Source: Beijerinckiaceae bacterium
GTDB taxonomy: Bacteria > Pseudomonadota > Alphaproteobacteria > Rhizobiales > Beijerinckiaceae
Length of the DNA stretch: 64,000 bases
Assembly (NCBI GenBank): GCA_021324915.1
Contig: JAJPIC010000016.1
Span: 36,115-100,114, forward strand
Direction of reading: 5' to 3'
Shown: piece after piece, positions 28,931 through 37,762 of the stretch
Numbering within the stretch: the stretch's first letter is position 1
Layout of the letters: the number at the start of each line of letters is the position of its first letter
Program-made: the position numbers and the translations under genes
Notes under the pieces: model-generated
What the model saw: the letters and a program-made list of their open reading frames with translations, nothing else
Told to the model about the DNA's origin: nothing
The model's database searches: none

Positions 28931-29775
28931 ACGCGCCGTTTCTCCATGGCCCGGCCGGCCGGCTTTTGATCATCAATGCCGACGACTTCGGGGCGGCAGA
29001 AGAGATCAATGAAGCGGTCGAGATCTCCCATCGCAGCGGCATCCTGACCTCCGCGAGTTTGATGGTCGGCGGTGCAGCGGCCTCGGATGCAATCGCCCGC
29101 GCGCGTGCTCTGCCAACCCTGCGCGTCGGCCTGCATGTTGCGCTCGTGGATGCAAGGCCCTGCCTGAATCCCGAAGAGATTCCCGGCCTCATCGATCGGA
29201 GCGGGAGGCTGCGCAGCGATGTTCGGAAATTGGCGTTCGACATAGCGCTCAGCGCCCGGCTGCGCCGCCAGATGCGGGCCGAAATCAAAGCCCAGTTCGA
29301 AGCCTTTGCGCGTAGCGGACTGAAGCTCGACCACGCCGATGCGCACAAACATTTTCATCTTCATCCGGTCGTCGCCCGCGAGATCATAGCGATCGGAAGG
29401 GAGTTCGGCCTTGAGGCTTTGCGCGTTCCTTCGGAGTTTGGATGGACTTTGGTTTCGCCGTGGCTCGCCCTCTTGCGCGCTCAGGCGCGCCGCGCGCGGT
29501 TGATGATGCCGGATGCGGTTTTTGGCTTGCGCTGGTCCGGCGCGTTCACGGCTGAGCGCATGCTGGAGCTCTTGCGCGATCTTCCGCCCGGCGTGATCGA
29601 GCTCTATTTGCATCCGGCGATCGCAAATCGATTTTGCGGGTCGGTGCCTGGCTATCGCTATCGCGAGGAATTCGAAGCCTTGTGCGCGCCGGCCGTCGTT
29701 GCCGCGATAAAGCGTGCCGGTTTGCGGCTCGGCGGCTACGCGGATGCCAATCCCTCACTGGTCGGACGGGAATGA
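28927..29775 (+). CDS. hpnK: Hopanoid biosynthesis deacetylase HpnK (YdjC-like)
   Basis: A 282-residue YdjC-fold carbohydrate deacetylase. The metal site is seen as LLIINADDFGAAEEIN (Asp19/Asp20) and DHADAHKHFHLHP (about 135-147, with the paired His). In Burkholderia HpnK removes the acetyl group from N-acetylglucosaminyl-bacteriohopanetetrol after HpnI, giving BHT glucosamine. The protein has no signal peptide, consistent with a cytosolic-face enzyme. It overlaps hpnI by four bases (ATGA), and its 3' end overlaps the converging AsmA-like gene by 21 bases. The coupling supports one pathway. Confidence 0.92.
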   Translation: MNAPFLHGPAGRLLIINADDFGAAEEINEAVEISHRSGILTSASLMVGGAAASDAIARARALPTLRVGLHVALVDARPCLNPEEIPGLIDRSGRLRSDVRKLAFDIALSARLRRQMRAEIKAQFEAFARSGLKLDHADAHKHFHLHPVVAREIIAIGREFGLEALRVPSEFGWTLVSPWLALLRAQARRARLMMPDAVFGLRWSGAFTAERMLELLRDLPPGVIELYLHPAIANRFCGSVPGYRYREEFEALCAPAVVAAIKRAGLRLGGYADANPSLVGRE

Positions 29776-32700
29776 CGGCGTCTGCGGCGGCAGGAATGTG
29801 GGGCTGGTTGCGGTCGTCGTCGTATCCGGCGCGGTGGCCTCGGGCGAGGAGAGATCGGCGGCGCCGAAGATCTTGCGCAAAATGCCGGGGGCGATCGCGG
29901 TCAGGAGATTGACGTTCAAGGTCGGCTTGGTCGCCGCGCCGCTAATGCGGTAATTGACCGCGAACATGCCCTCGTGCAGCCCACCGCCGAGCAAGAGGCC
30001 GAAGATCGGGATCTGTGAGGCGAGATTGTTCAGCCCATAGGCCGGCACGAATGTGCCGTCGAGAGCGACGCGATCGCGGCCGAAATCGAGCCACCCGTCG
30101 ACGGTCAATCCGAGCTGCGGCCCGTAGATCGTGCCATCGCGCAAGTCGAGCCGGCTTCCAGCACGCTGGAAATTCACCTGCAAGCGCGTGAACGGGACAG
30201 TATCGGCATCGAACTTGCTGCTTATGGTGCGCTCACCTTGGAATTGATTGCCTTCCAATTGTTGCGCACCTTGCCTGAGGAGCCGGCGCAGCGCCGGTTC
30301 GTCGCGCAGGACAAAATTCTGAATCGCGAGCGAGCCGGCCATGGCGTCCTCGCCCAGCCGCATGCTGACCGCGAGTTGGCCGCCGTCCATATGCCGATAA
30401 AGATCGATGAAACCGAGCAAGGCGCCGGCATTGTCGGTCGAAAGATCGAGCTGCGGGGAAGGCGTATCGGCTTTGTCGAGATTGCCGATGATCGCGCTCT
30501 TGCTGAAGCGGCCGGTCAGCACGAATTGCCGCAATCTATCGCCTTCCTTGACGAAATGCAGATCGACATTCGTCATGTCCTGCTTGTTGAAGCCGATCAG
30601 ATTCGCCGATCTGAGATCGACGTCGAGATTGGACCCGGCGAGCTCTTTGGTGGTGTCTTTTGCGGATTCCTTGCGCCCGCCCTGCTCCGTATCGTCCGCG
30701 TCATCCGCGTGCGAGAGGGTCAAATTCTTGAGGAAAGGTCGCGCGTCGAGCGCCGTCCCGCGAATGACGAGTTTCAACGTGTCGTGGTTCTTCGAAACGT
30801 CGAGCCGCATGTCGTCGCCGGCCGAGAGTTTCATCTGCGCGAATCTCGCCGAGATCTGCGAGGGATCCGAGCCGATCGTCACCGATCCGTGCGCCTGCAC
30901 CGGCCCGGCTTCAAGCGCAAGCTCGTTCAGGGACGTCGAATGATCGTCGTTGACGCTGAGAACGAAGCTCGCCTTGCCGGGCCGCCCCGCGGGCTTGGTG
31001 ATTCCGAGGCCGTTGATCGAAGCGCGCGTCAAGTCGAGTTCGACTTTCGCCTTCATCGGGCCCGTACCGCCGAGCGGAGTGGTGAGATGCGTCGCAATGG
31101 GACCCGTGAGCCCCGGCAGGACGGCGAGCCCTTGCTTGGCGCGCAGCGCATCATCCATGACGAAACTGACCGACGCCTGCCCTTCATGGCTGCCGGCCGG
31201 TTCGACGAGATCGAGATTGGCGTTTGTGCCGAACACCTGGCCCTGGCCTGTCGCATGGATCCCGTTGTCGTCGACGGTGATGGCGAGGGTGGCGTCCTCG
31301 AGCTTCTGGTTGCCGACGAGATTGTCGGCCGAGACATTCGTCGTGACCGCACTGATCCTCATCCGCGTGTCGGCGGGATTTGCATTCACTCCGAGCTTCA
31401 GGCCGAGGCCGAGGCTGCCGACGATCTGGCCGCTGAATTTCGAGGAATCGACCGGCAACCCGGCGTAGGGCTTGAGCGCCTTGCGGTTCAAGAGATCGCC
31501 GACGGCCGAGACGTCGCCGGAGATCATGGCCGACAGAGTGACCGGCGTCGGCCTGATCTGCGCATCCGCGATGTGGAACGCACCGCTCGACAGGACGAGC
31601 TTGCCGGCGGCACCCAGATCCATCGTGCCCTTGTTTGCGGTGAAGGTGGATGTGCGGCCGGTGATATGCCCGGTGCCGTCGAGACCGCTCAGAGGCGGCA
31701 CGCCGGGCAGGAATTCGACGGAACCGTCCTTCAAGGCAAAATCGATCGCGACCGCGGAATCGGGCGGCGCATATTGATGGCGCATGGCGTCGATCATTGC
31801 GGCATCGAAATCGAATTGCAGCGTGCCGCGCTCGAGAATGCCGTCCTTCCAATGCGCCAGGAACCAGGAACGCACGTCGGCCGCCATGAAGGAAGGCCAG
31901 AGCCGAATGGCAACCGTCGTCGGCGTCGGGCTGATCGAGGCGCCAAGGCGCAGATGCGGCCCGTTCTTCCAATCGATGACGCCGGCCATCGCGAGGCCGC
32001 AGTTCGGACCGTCGAACTCGAAGCGGTCGATGAACAGGCTCTTGTCTTCGAACGCCAGGCGGCCTTGAAAACCGATATGATCGATCTTGATCGGGCCTTC
32101 ACCCGGCCGTTCGGGCCCAAATATGCCTTGTTGCGAATTGGCGAAATTGATCGTCCAGGGTTCGCCTTCGCGCACCGGCGGAGCGATGGCGCCGGCAATT
32201 GCGAAATCCGTCTGGCCTGTACGGAACTCTCCCTTATCGATCACGATGCGCCGGCCGCTGCGGTCCCAATGAAAAGCGGCATCGATCGAATCGACCAGCC
32301 GCGGCTCGTCGTTGGGGTCCTCGAATCGAAGATAGCCGGGGTCGAAATGGATCTCGCCCGCGACATCCGACAGGCTGCGGTCCGCGGCGAGCACCATCGC
32401 GAACTTGCTCGAGATCGGCATATCGAAATCGGCGCCGACATTGCGCACGCCGCCGACGATCGAAATCTCGTCCAGCGAAATATTCTTGAACTCGACATCG
32501 AGGCGCCGGTCGCCGCCCGATTTGCCCGACGCGCGCGCCGAAACCGACCACGCACCGCTCGGCCCGTCGGCGGAAAGATCGAGATTGGTACCCCCGCTCG
32601 ATCGTTCGAGCGAGAGATCGAGCCCGTTATAGAACTTGGTCTGATTGTTCAGACGATCCTCGATCACGAAGCGGCCGCGGGCTATGCCGATCCGATCGAT

Positions 32701-33543
32701 CGCCGCAAGCGGACCGTTCGGACGAGTCGAGGCTTCGACGAGAAGACGCATGGCCGACGCGATACGCTTGACGACGAGCGAACGCGGCGGCGTGGCTTTG
32801 GGCAAGAGCGCAGACGACGCAACCGGGGGCATCGGGCTCGCCGCCGGCTCGGGCGCGCCGGCTCCCGATTTTCCGGTCTGCATGGCCGCGGTGAGCCCTA
32901 GCAGCGGAAGCACCCCTTGCCTGCCATTTCCGGCAGAGACGGCGAGCGACCCGTCCGGCAGAAGCGCAAGATGAACTTCGACGTCGAAGACTTCCAGGCG
33001 TTTCGGAACGACCTTGCCGGCGAGGAGGTCGAAAAGACCGACGGAGACTTCGGCGCGCGGAGCGGTGATGATCGGCTCGCCGGAGGCGGTCGTCAGCGAC
33101 AAATGGTCGATGCTCAGCGTCGGGCCGAATCCGCGGCTTGTGACCGAGACTTCGCCGAGCTTGAAGGCGTAGCCGTGGCCGATCTTATCGTTGAGGGCTT
33201 GCGTGATGCGCGGGCCGAGCCCGGCGATCGCGACGGGCCCTTTTCCGAGATAGAGCAGGAAAAATCCACACCCCAGCACGGCGACGATGACGAGGCCGGC
33301 GACCGAGCCTACGGCGCGCCGCGAAATCCAGTCGAGGAATTTGATTTGCGGGCGGATCGCGCTCTGCAAGAGCCTCGCCGGCCGAGGCTGATATTCGGCG
33401 AGCGCATTTTCCGCATAACCCGGCCGGGCGCGCGTATCTTCCGTGTGATCTACCAAACCAAACGGGCCTTTCGCGAACGAGCACGAGCTGGAAAGCCGAT
33501 TCGTACCCGAATATACGTGGTTTGTCGAAACCGGCGCAGGCAA
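29755..33543 (-). CDS. Large AsmA/DUF3971-type envelope protein
   Basis: A 1262-residue protein with one N-terminal membrane anchor (about residues 75-97, VGSVAGLVIVAVLGCGFFLLY) and a long periplasmic part rich in beta-strand patterns, of the AsmA/YhdP/DUF3971 class. Members form a bridge-like lipid-transfer rod between inner and outer membranes. The C-terminal region has GSRLDLRDGTIYGPQLGLTVDGWLDF, typical of AsmA-like C domains. The start is the ATG at 33543, but the first 70 residues look unstructured and the true start may be nearer to the anchor. It converges with hpnK, overlapping by 21 bases, so it is a possible partner of hopanoid traffic by context only. Confidence 0.85.
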   Translation of the reverse strand: MPAPVSTNHVYSGTNRLSSSCSFAKGPFGLVDHTEDTRARPGYAENALAEYQPRPARLLQSAIRPQIKFLDWISRRAVGSVAGLVIVAVLGCGFFLLYLGKGPVAIAGLGPRITQALNDKIGHGYAFKLGEVSVTSRGFGPTLSIDHLSLTTASGEPIITAPRAEVSVGLFDLLAGKVVPKRLEVFDVEVHLALLPDGSLAVSAGNGRQGVLPLLGLTAAMQTGKSGAGAPEPAASPMPPVASSALLPKATPPRSLVVKRIASAMRLLVEASTRPNGPLAAIDRIGIARGRFVIEDRLNNQTKFYNGLDLSLERSSGGTNLDLSADGPSGAWSVSARASGKSGGDRRLDVEFKNISLDEISIVGGVRNVGADFDMPISSKFAMVLAADRSLSDVAGEIHFDPGYLRFEDPNDEPRLVDSIDAAFHWDRSGRRIVIDKGEFRTGQTDFAIAGAIAPPVREGEPWTINFANSQQGIFGPERPGEGPIKIDHIGFQGRLAFEDKSLFIDRFEFDGPNCGLAMAGVIDWKNGPHLRLGASISPTPTTVAIRLWPSFMAADVRSWFLAHWKDGILERGTLQFDFDAAMIDAMRHQYAPPDSAVAIDFALKDGSVEFLPGVPPLSGLDGTGHITGRTSTFTANKGTMDLGAAGKLVLSSGAFHIADAQIRPTPVTLSAMISGDVSAVGDLLNRKALKPYAGLPVDSSKFSGQIVGSLGLGLKLGVNANPADTRMRISAVTTNVSADNLVGNQKLEDATLAITVDDNGIHATGQGQVFGTNANLDLVEPAGSHEGQASVSFVMDDALRAKQGLAVLPGLTGPIATHLTTPLGGTGPMKAKVELDLTRASINGLGITKPAGRPGKASFVLSVNDDHSTSLNELALEAGPVQAHGSVTIGSDPSQISARFAQMKLSAGDDMRLDVSKNHDTLKLVIRGTALDARPFLKNLTLSHADDADDTEQGGRKESAKDTTKELAGSNLDVDLRSANLIGFNKQDMTNVDLHFVKEGDRLRQFVLTGRFSKSAIIGNLDKADTPSPQLDLSTDNAGALLGFIDLYRHMDGGQLAVSMRLGEDAMAGSLAIQNFVLRDEPALRRLLRQGAQQLEGNQFQGERTISSKFDADTVPFTRLQVNFQRAGSRLDLRDGTIYGPQLGLTVDGWLDFGRDRVALDGTFVPAYGLNNLASQIPIFGLLLGGGLHEGMFAVNYRISGAATKPTLNVNLLTAIAPGILRKIFGAADLSSPEATAPDTTTTATSPTFLPPQTPSFPSDQ

Positions 33544-33650
33544 ATCGGATGCGCCGACTCCAGAAACAAGATCCCCTCAAAAGAAGGCGATCATTCGAAT
33601 TTCGCTTTGATCGGGCGCGCTTTTCGCGAAAATCCGTCCCCACGCCTATC

Positions 33651-33668
33651 GAGGCATCGAATTGCCTC
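33651..33668. repeat. Short inverted repeat upstream of the peroxiredoxin gene
   Basis: GAGGCA and TGCCTC flank a six-base spacer, 26 bases before the peroxiredoxin start. It could be an operator but is short enough to be chance. Confidence 0.25.
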
Positions 33669-33693
33669 TCATTGAGACGAAAGGAAGGCGAAT

Positions 33694-34167
33694 ATGAGCA
33701 GGAAACCGGGTTTGGGCGACAAGGCTCCCGATTTCAAACTGCCCGACGATCGCGGCGCCATCCGAACCCTAAAGTCTTTTTCAGGCAAGAAGCTCGTCCT
33801 CTACTTCTATCCCAAGGACGACACATCGGGCTGCACCAAGGAAGCGATCGACTTCAACGCACTCAAACCGCAATTCGAGAAAGCCGGCGCGGTGATCGTC
33901 GGCGTCTCGCCCGATTCCTGCGAAAGCCACGGCAAGTTCAAATCCAAACACAAGCTCGATATCGATCTGATTTCGGATGAGACAAAGTCCATGCTCGAAG
34001 ATTACGGCGTGTGGACGCAGAAAAGCATGTATGGGCGCAGCTATATGGGCGTCGAACGCACGACCTTTCTTATCGGCCCCGAGGGAAAGATCGTGGAAGT
34101 CTGGAACAAGGTGAAGGTGCCGGGCCATGCCGAGGCGGTGCTCGCCGCGGTCAAGGCGCTCGCATGA
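33694..34167 (+). CDS. bcp: Thioredoxin-dependent peroxiredoxin, BCP/PrxQ family
   Basis: A 157-residue cytosolic peroxidase that reduces hydrogen and organic peroxides. Start ATG 33694 with AAAGGAAGG upstream. The peroxidatic cysteine is Cys47 in DDTSGCTKEA. The residue five positions on, where alpha-type BCPs carry the resolving cysteine, is Ile52, so this is either a 1-Cys form or uses Cys76 (PDSCESH). The conserved R in VERTTFLIGPEGKI is present. It is divergent from the AsmA-like gene. The family is firm; the mechanism variant is a prediction. Confidence 0.92.
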   Translation: MSRKPGLGDKAPDFKLPDDRGAIRTLKSFSGKKLVLYFYPKDDTSGCTKEAIDFNALKPQFEKAGAVIVGVSPDSCESHGKFKSKHKLDIDLISDETKSMLEDYGVWTQKSMYGRSYMGVERTTFLIGPEGKIVEVWNKVKVPGHAEAVLAAVKALA

Positions 34168-34187
34168 AAGCTTTGTTTTTTCAAGGC

Positions 34188-34203
34188 TTAAGCGAATATT
34201 AAC
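34188..34203 (+). promoter_or_regulatory. Candidate CtrA-binding site upstream of the M23 peptidase
   Basis: TTAAGCGAATATTAAC fits the CtrA consensus TTAA-N7-TTAAC exactly, with a second TTAAC four bases on. It is 48 bases before the GTG start of the M23 peptidase gene. CtrA is the cell-cycle regulator of alphaproteobacteria and controls several cell-division and envelope genes. Binding is inferred. Confidence 0.6.
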
Positions 34204-34250
34204 CTTAACGATATGAGATCGTCTGCGAACTCTTTTGGAGTCTGAGCCGC

Positions 34251-35558
34251 GTGATGATCTCGCCGCGCAGCAAAGTCGGGCCGCGCCGCGATCATTTGCG
34301 GCTGACCTTCGCCTATCGCTCCTTTTCCAAAACGCTCGCTTTACCGCGCCCGCTCGCGGCGGCGCTTCTGCTCGTGCTGCCCTTTATCGCGGCGATCTAT
34401 CTCGCCGCCACTTGCTATTTCCTCTTCCACGACGAATTGCTCGCTTCGCTCACGCGCCATCAGGTCGAGTTGCAATATGCCTATGAGGAGCGCATTGCGA
34501 CGCTGCGTCATGAGCTTGAAAAAGCGACTGAACAAGCGCGGATCGACGAGGCCGACTTCACCGATCAGGTCCGCGCGCTCGGCGCCCGCCAAGATCTTGT
34601 CGAAAGCCGAACGGCGCTCATCGCTTCACTGGCCGCGCGCATGAAAGACCCGCGCGGTCCCGCGCCCGATCAGTCGGCGCCTGCGCCAGCTTCGGCCGAG
34701 ACGCCGCTGCCCGACCATGCGCCGGCAGACGGCAAGCCGCATCCGGAAGATCTCGATTTGGAGCTGCGCAAAAGTTCGAGCGCCGCTTTCATGTCGCCGG
34801 TCGAGGCGCAAACGAGCCTGCCGCTGCCGGAACAAATTCATCTCCTTGTCGATCGTTACGATCGAGTGGATCGCGAACACCTCGCGATCCTCGGCCAGTT
34901 GCAGATGCCGGCGAACCTCGAGGCGGACCATATTCGCACGACGCTGGCCTCTGCCGGACTCTCTGCCGACCGTCTCAAGCCGCCGATCGTGAGGCAATCG
35001 GGCGGCGCAACCGGCGGTCCCTTTGTCGCCCTGCCGATCCTTTCCGATGGCTCGTCCTTCGCGCTCGCCGCCGGGCGCCTCGAAAGTGCAATCGATTCGG
35101 TCGAAAGGCTGCGCCGCGTTCTCTCGAGCGTGCCACTCGAACTGCCGCTCAGCGGCGAAATTGCGATCACCTCGCCTTTCGGTCCGCGTATCGATCCTTT
35201 TCTTGGCCGGCCGGCTCTGCACACCGGCGTCGATCTTCTTGGCACCTACGGCGCTCCGGTTCATGCGACGGCGGCAGGAATCGTGGTTTCGGCAGGCTAT
35301 GACGGCGGCTACGGCAATATGGTCGAGGTCGATCACGGCAACGGGCTGGCGACACGCTATGCCCATCTCTCGAGCATCGAGGTCGCGCCGGGACAGAAAG
35401 TGAGCTACGGCACTGTTCTCGGACGGATCGGAGAGACCGGCCGGGCGACGGGCCCGCACCTTCATTACGAAGTCAGGATCGACGGGCAGCCGGTCGATCC
35501 CGAGCGGTTCTTCAAGGCCGGCACGGCATTGATCGCCGATGCGGGCGCGCGGCCCTAA
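34251..35558 (+). CDS. M23 family metallopeptidase with coiled coil
   Basis: A 435-residue envelope protein: one membrane segment (about 37-58), an alpha-helical coiled-coil region (about 65-125, heptad-rich), a proline/alanine-rich stretch, and a C-terminal LytM/M23 domain. The zinc ligands are seen in ALHTGVDLLG (His near 324, Asp near 328) and HLHYEVRI (near 403-405), so the enzyme appears active. It would cut peptide cross-links in peptidoglycan, or regulate division as DipM/EnvC-like proteins. I start at GTG 34251 with GGAG ten bases upstream; ATG 34254 is possible. A candidate CtrA box lies just before it. Confidence 0.9.
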   Translation: MMISPRSKVGPRRDHLRLTFAYRSFSKTLALPRPLAAALLLVLPFIAAIYLAATCYFLFHDELLASLTRHQVELQYAYEERIATLRHELEKATEQARIDEADFTDQVRALGARQDLVESRTALIASLAARMKDPRGPAPDQSAPAPASAETPLPDHAPADGKPHPEDLDLELRKSSSAAFMSPVEAQTSLPLPEQIHLLVDRYDRVDREHLAILGQLQMPANLEADHIRTTLASAGLSADRLKPPIVRQSGGATGGPFVALPILSDGSSFALAAGRLESAIDSVERLRRVLSSVPLELPLSGEIAITSPFGPRIDPFLGRPALHTGVDLLGTYGAPVHATAAGIVVSAGYDGGYGNMVEVDHGNGLATRYAHLSSIEVAPGQKVSYGTVLGRIGETGRATGPHLHYEVRIDGQPVDPERFFKAGTALIADAGARP

Positions 35559-35676
35559 TTGATCTGCCGCAAAGCGCCAAGCCCTTCGCTCAAGCAACAA
35601 TGGCGCACGATATGCAAGCTGTCGGGCAACTGCGACCGTGAACACGGGCGCTCCAATTCGATTCTTCGGAGGAAGA

Positions 35677-37284
35677 ATGACTCGTTCCGCAAACGGCGCG
35701 AATTTACGCGTGACTGGTCCGGCAATTCCCGGGTCGGCAGAAATTCTGACCGAAGACGCGCTCGATCTTCTCGAGACTTTCGTGAAACTCTTCGGACCGC
35801 GCCGCGAGGCCTTGCTGCGCGCGCGCGCCGAGCGTCAGCGCCGCTTTGATCACGGCGCCCTGCCCGATTTTCTTCCTGAGACGCGCGGCGTGCGCGAGAG
35901 CGTGTGGAAGATCCGCGACATTCCGGCCGATCTTTGCGACCGGCGCGTCGAGATCACGGGTCCGACCGACCGTAAAATGGTGATCAACGCGCTCAACACG
36001 CCGGTGAAAGCCTTCATGGCCGATTTCGAAGATTCGCTCGCTCCGACCTGGGCCAATGTCATTCAAGGGCAGATCAATTTGCGTGACGCACACGCGCGCA
36101 CGATCACCTATGATGACCCGGTCAGCGGCAAGCATTACGCGCTCAACGGCACGCCATGCCTGCTGATCGCGCGCGTGCGCGGGCTCCATCTGCCCGAGGC
36201 GCATGTTCTCTTCGAGGAGAAGCCGATCGCCGGCGCGCTCTTCGATTTCGTCCTCTATCTGCACCACAACATGCAGCGGATGTTCGAAAACGGCACCGGA
36301 CCTTATTTCTATGTGCCGAAGCTCGAACATCATGAGGAAGCACGCTGGTGGGCCGATGTCTTCGATTTTGCCGAGGACCACGCCGGGCTGGCGCGCGGTA
36401 CGATCAAGGCAACCTTCCTGATCGAGACTCTTCCGGCCGCGTTCCAGATGGATGAAATCTTATTCGCAGCGCGCGACCACGCCGTCGGACTGAACTTCGG
36501 ACGCTGGGATTACATCTTCAGCTATATTAAAACGCTCGGCGAACACGCAGATCGTGTGCTTCCGGATCGGCAGATCTTGACCACGGATCAGCCGTTCCTC
36601 GATTCACTTTCGCGCCTCCTGGTGCGCACCTGCCATCGCCGCGGCGCGCTCGCTATGGGCGGCATGTCTGCGATCATTCCTTCGAAGGATCCAAAGGCCA
36701 ACGAAGCCGGCTTTGCAGCGGTGCGCGCCGACAAATTGCGCGAGGCGCGGCTCGGCTATGACGGCGCCTGGATTGCGCATCCAGGTCTCGCCAAGGCGGT
36801 GACCTCCGTCTTCGATGAAGTCATGGGCAACAAGCCCAACCAACTGGATGCTATGCGCGAAGCCGATCCGCCGACGAAAGCCGACGATCTCCTTGCGACA
36901 CCAGAAGGTCCGCACAGCGAAGGGACGATGCGGCGCAACATACGTGTCTCCCTGCAATATATCGAGGCTTGGCTGCGCGGCCTCGGTTGCGTGCCGATCT
37001 ATGGCTTGATGGAAGACGCGGCCACCGCGGAAATCTCCCGGACTTCGGTCTGGCAATGGCTGCGCCACGGGCAGAAGCTCGACGATGGCCGGGTTGTGGA
37101 TGGCGATCTGTTTCAAGCTTGGCTGCCGGAAGAGATGGAACAAGTCCGCAGCGAGATCGGCAGCGAGCGCTATGACTCGGGCAGGTTCGGCGAGGCGGCC
37201 GGCTTGCTGCATGAACTTGTCCTGGGAAAGCCGCTCTGCGCGTTTTTGACCCTGCCGGCCTATGCCATGCTCGACGCGCATTGA
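35677..37284 (+). CDS. aceB: Malate synthase A
   Basis: A 535-residue enzyme that condenses glyoxylate with acetyl-CoA to malate. The start is ATG 35677, which has a strong GGAGGAAGA Shine-Dalgarno; a GTG 39 bases upstream is less likely. MADFEDSLAPTWANV, GTIKATFLIETLPAAF and LMEDAATAEISRTSVWQW (with the catalytic Asp near 445) are present. The length is typical of the A form. Isocitrate lyase is not in the window, so whether this serves a glyoxylate shunt or glyoxylate from C1 or C2 metabolism cannot be told. Confidence 0.97.
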   Translation: MTRSANGANLRVTGPAIPGSAEILTEDALDLLETFVKLFGPRREALLRARAERQRRFDHGALPDFLPETRGVRESVWKIRDIPADLCDRRVEITGPTDRKMVINALNTPVKAFMADFEDSLAPTWANVIQGQINLRDAHARTITYDDPVSGKHYALNGTPCLLIARVRGLHLPEAHVLFEEKPIAGALFDFVLYLHHNMQRMFENGTGPYFYVPKLEHHEEARWWADVFDFAEDHAGLARGTIKATFLIETLPAAFQMDEILFAARDHAVGLNFGRWDYIFSYIKTLGEHADRVLPDRQILTTDQPFLDSLSRLLVRTCHRRGALAMGGMSAIIPSKDPKANEAGFAAVRADKLREARLGYDGAWIAHPGLAKAVTSVFDEVMGNKPNQLDAMREADPPTKADDLLATPEGPHSEGTMRRNIRVSLQYIEAWLRGLGCVPIYGLMEDAATAEISRTSVWQWLRHGQKLDDGRVVDGDLFQAWLPEEMEQVRSEIGSERYDSGRFGEAAGLLHELVLGKPLCAFLTLPAYAMLDAH

Positions 37285-37428
37285 ACTGCGCTGAAGCAAC
37301 AAGCGCCCGTTGCCCTTGCCTTTTCGACCCGCTTTGCGGCGGCGCAGCGGGGATTCCCAAGCTGAAGCGAGGAACCGTTGAACGGCATTGGGGTTGACCG
37401 GGCTCAAAAAGAAGCGAGGAGGGTGACC

Positions 37429-37701
37429 ATGAAATATCTCATTATCGCTGCCGCGCTGTCGCTTAGCGTGCCTGGCGTGTGCTTGGCGCAAACCAGCACG
37501 CCCAATTCACAAACTCACGAGAATGCGGCAACCTCGCCGAACGGACCGAATGGCGAGGAGATGCAACCTGGCCAGACCGCGAAGCCGTGCAACAATCAAG
37601 CGAGTGGCACGAGCGACCGCGGCGGCGGCACTGAGAAACGCTCGACCGCCTCCGGCGGCCCGAATAGCAATCCGGGCGGCAGCGTCTCCAGCGGGTGCTG
37701 A
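37429..37701 (+). CDS. Small secreted Asn/Ser/Gly-rich protein
   Basis: A 90-residue exported protein, not recognised. Start at ATG 37429 with GAGGAGGG upstream. The first 20 residues (MKYLIIAAALSLSVPGVCLA) are a Sec signal peptide. The mature part is low-complexity, rich in Asn, Ser, Gly and Thr, with two cysteines (in KPCNN and the C-terminal SSGC). It is followed by a clear intrinsic terminator, so it is a real monocistronic gene. Low-complexity extracellular proteins of this sort occur widely in Hyphomicrobiales; function unknown. Confidence 0.75.
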   Translation: MKYLIIAAALSLSVPGVCLAQTSTPNSQTHENAATSPNGPNGEEMQPGQTAKPCNNQASGTSDRGGGTEKRSTASGGPNSNPGGSVSSGC

Positions 37702-37722
37702 CAATCCTGCAGCGATGCAAGT

Positions 37723-37752
37723 GCCGTCGGAGCCTCGCTCCGGCGGCTTTTT
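37723..37752 (+). terminator. Intrinsic terminator
   Basis: GCCGTCGGAG and CTCCGGCGGC form a 10-pair stem with one G-T wobble and a five-base loop, followed by five T's. It lies 21 bases after the small secreted gene and just before the end of convergent dprA. Confidence 0.85.
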
Positions 37753-37762
37753 GCGTAGGCGA

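Noticed and set aside
30238..32901. Plus-strand open frame of 887 codons antisense to the AsmA-like gene
   Set aside because: It is fully opposite a gene with clear family sequence, and high GC makes long antisense frames common. The product has no recognisable domain and is rich in Arg, Asp and Gly in no pattern.
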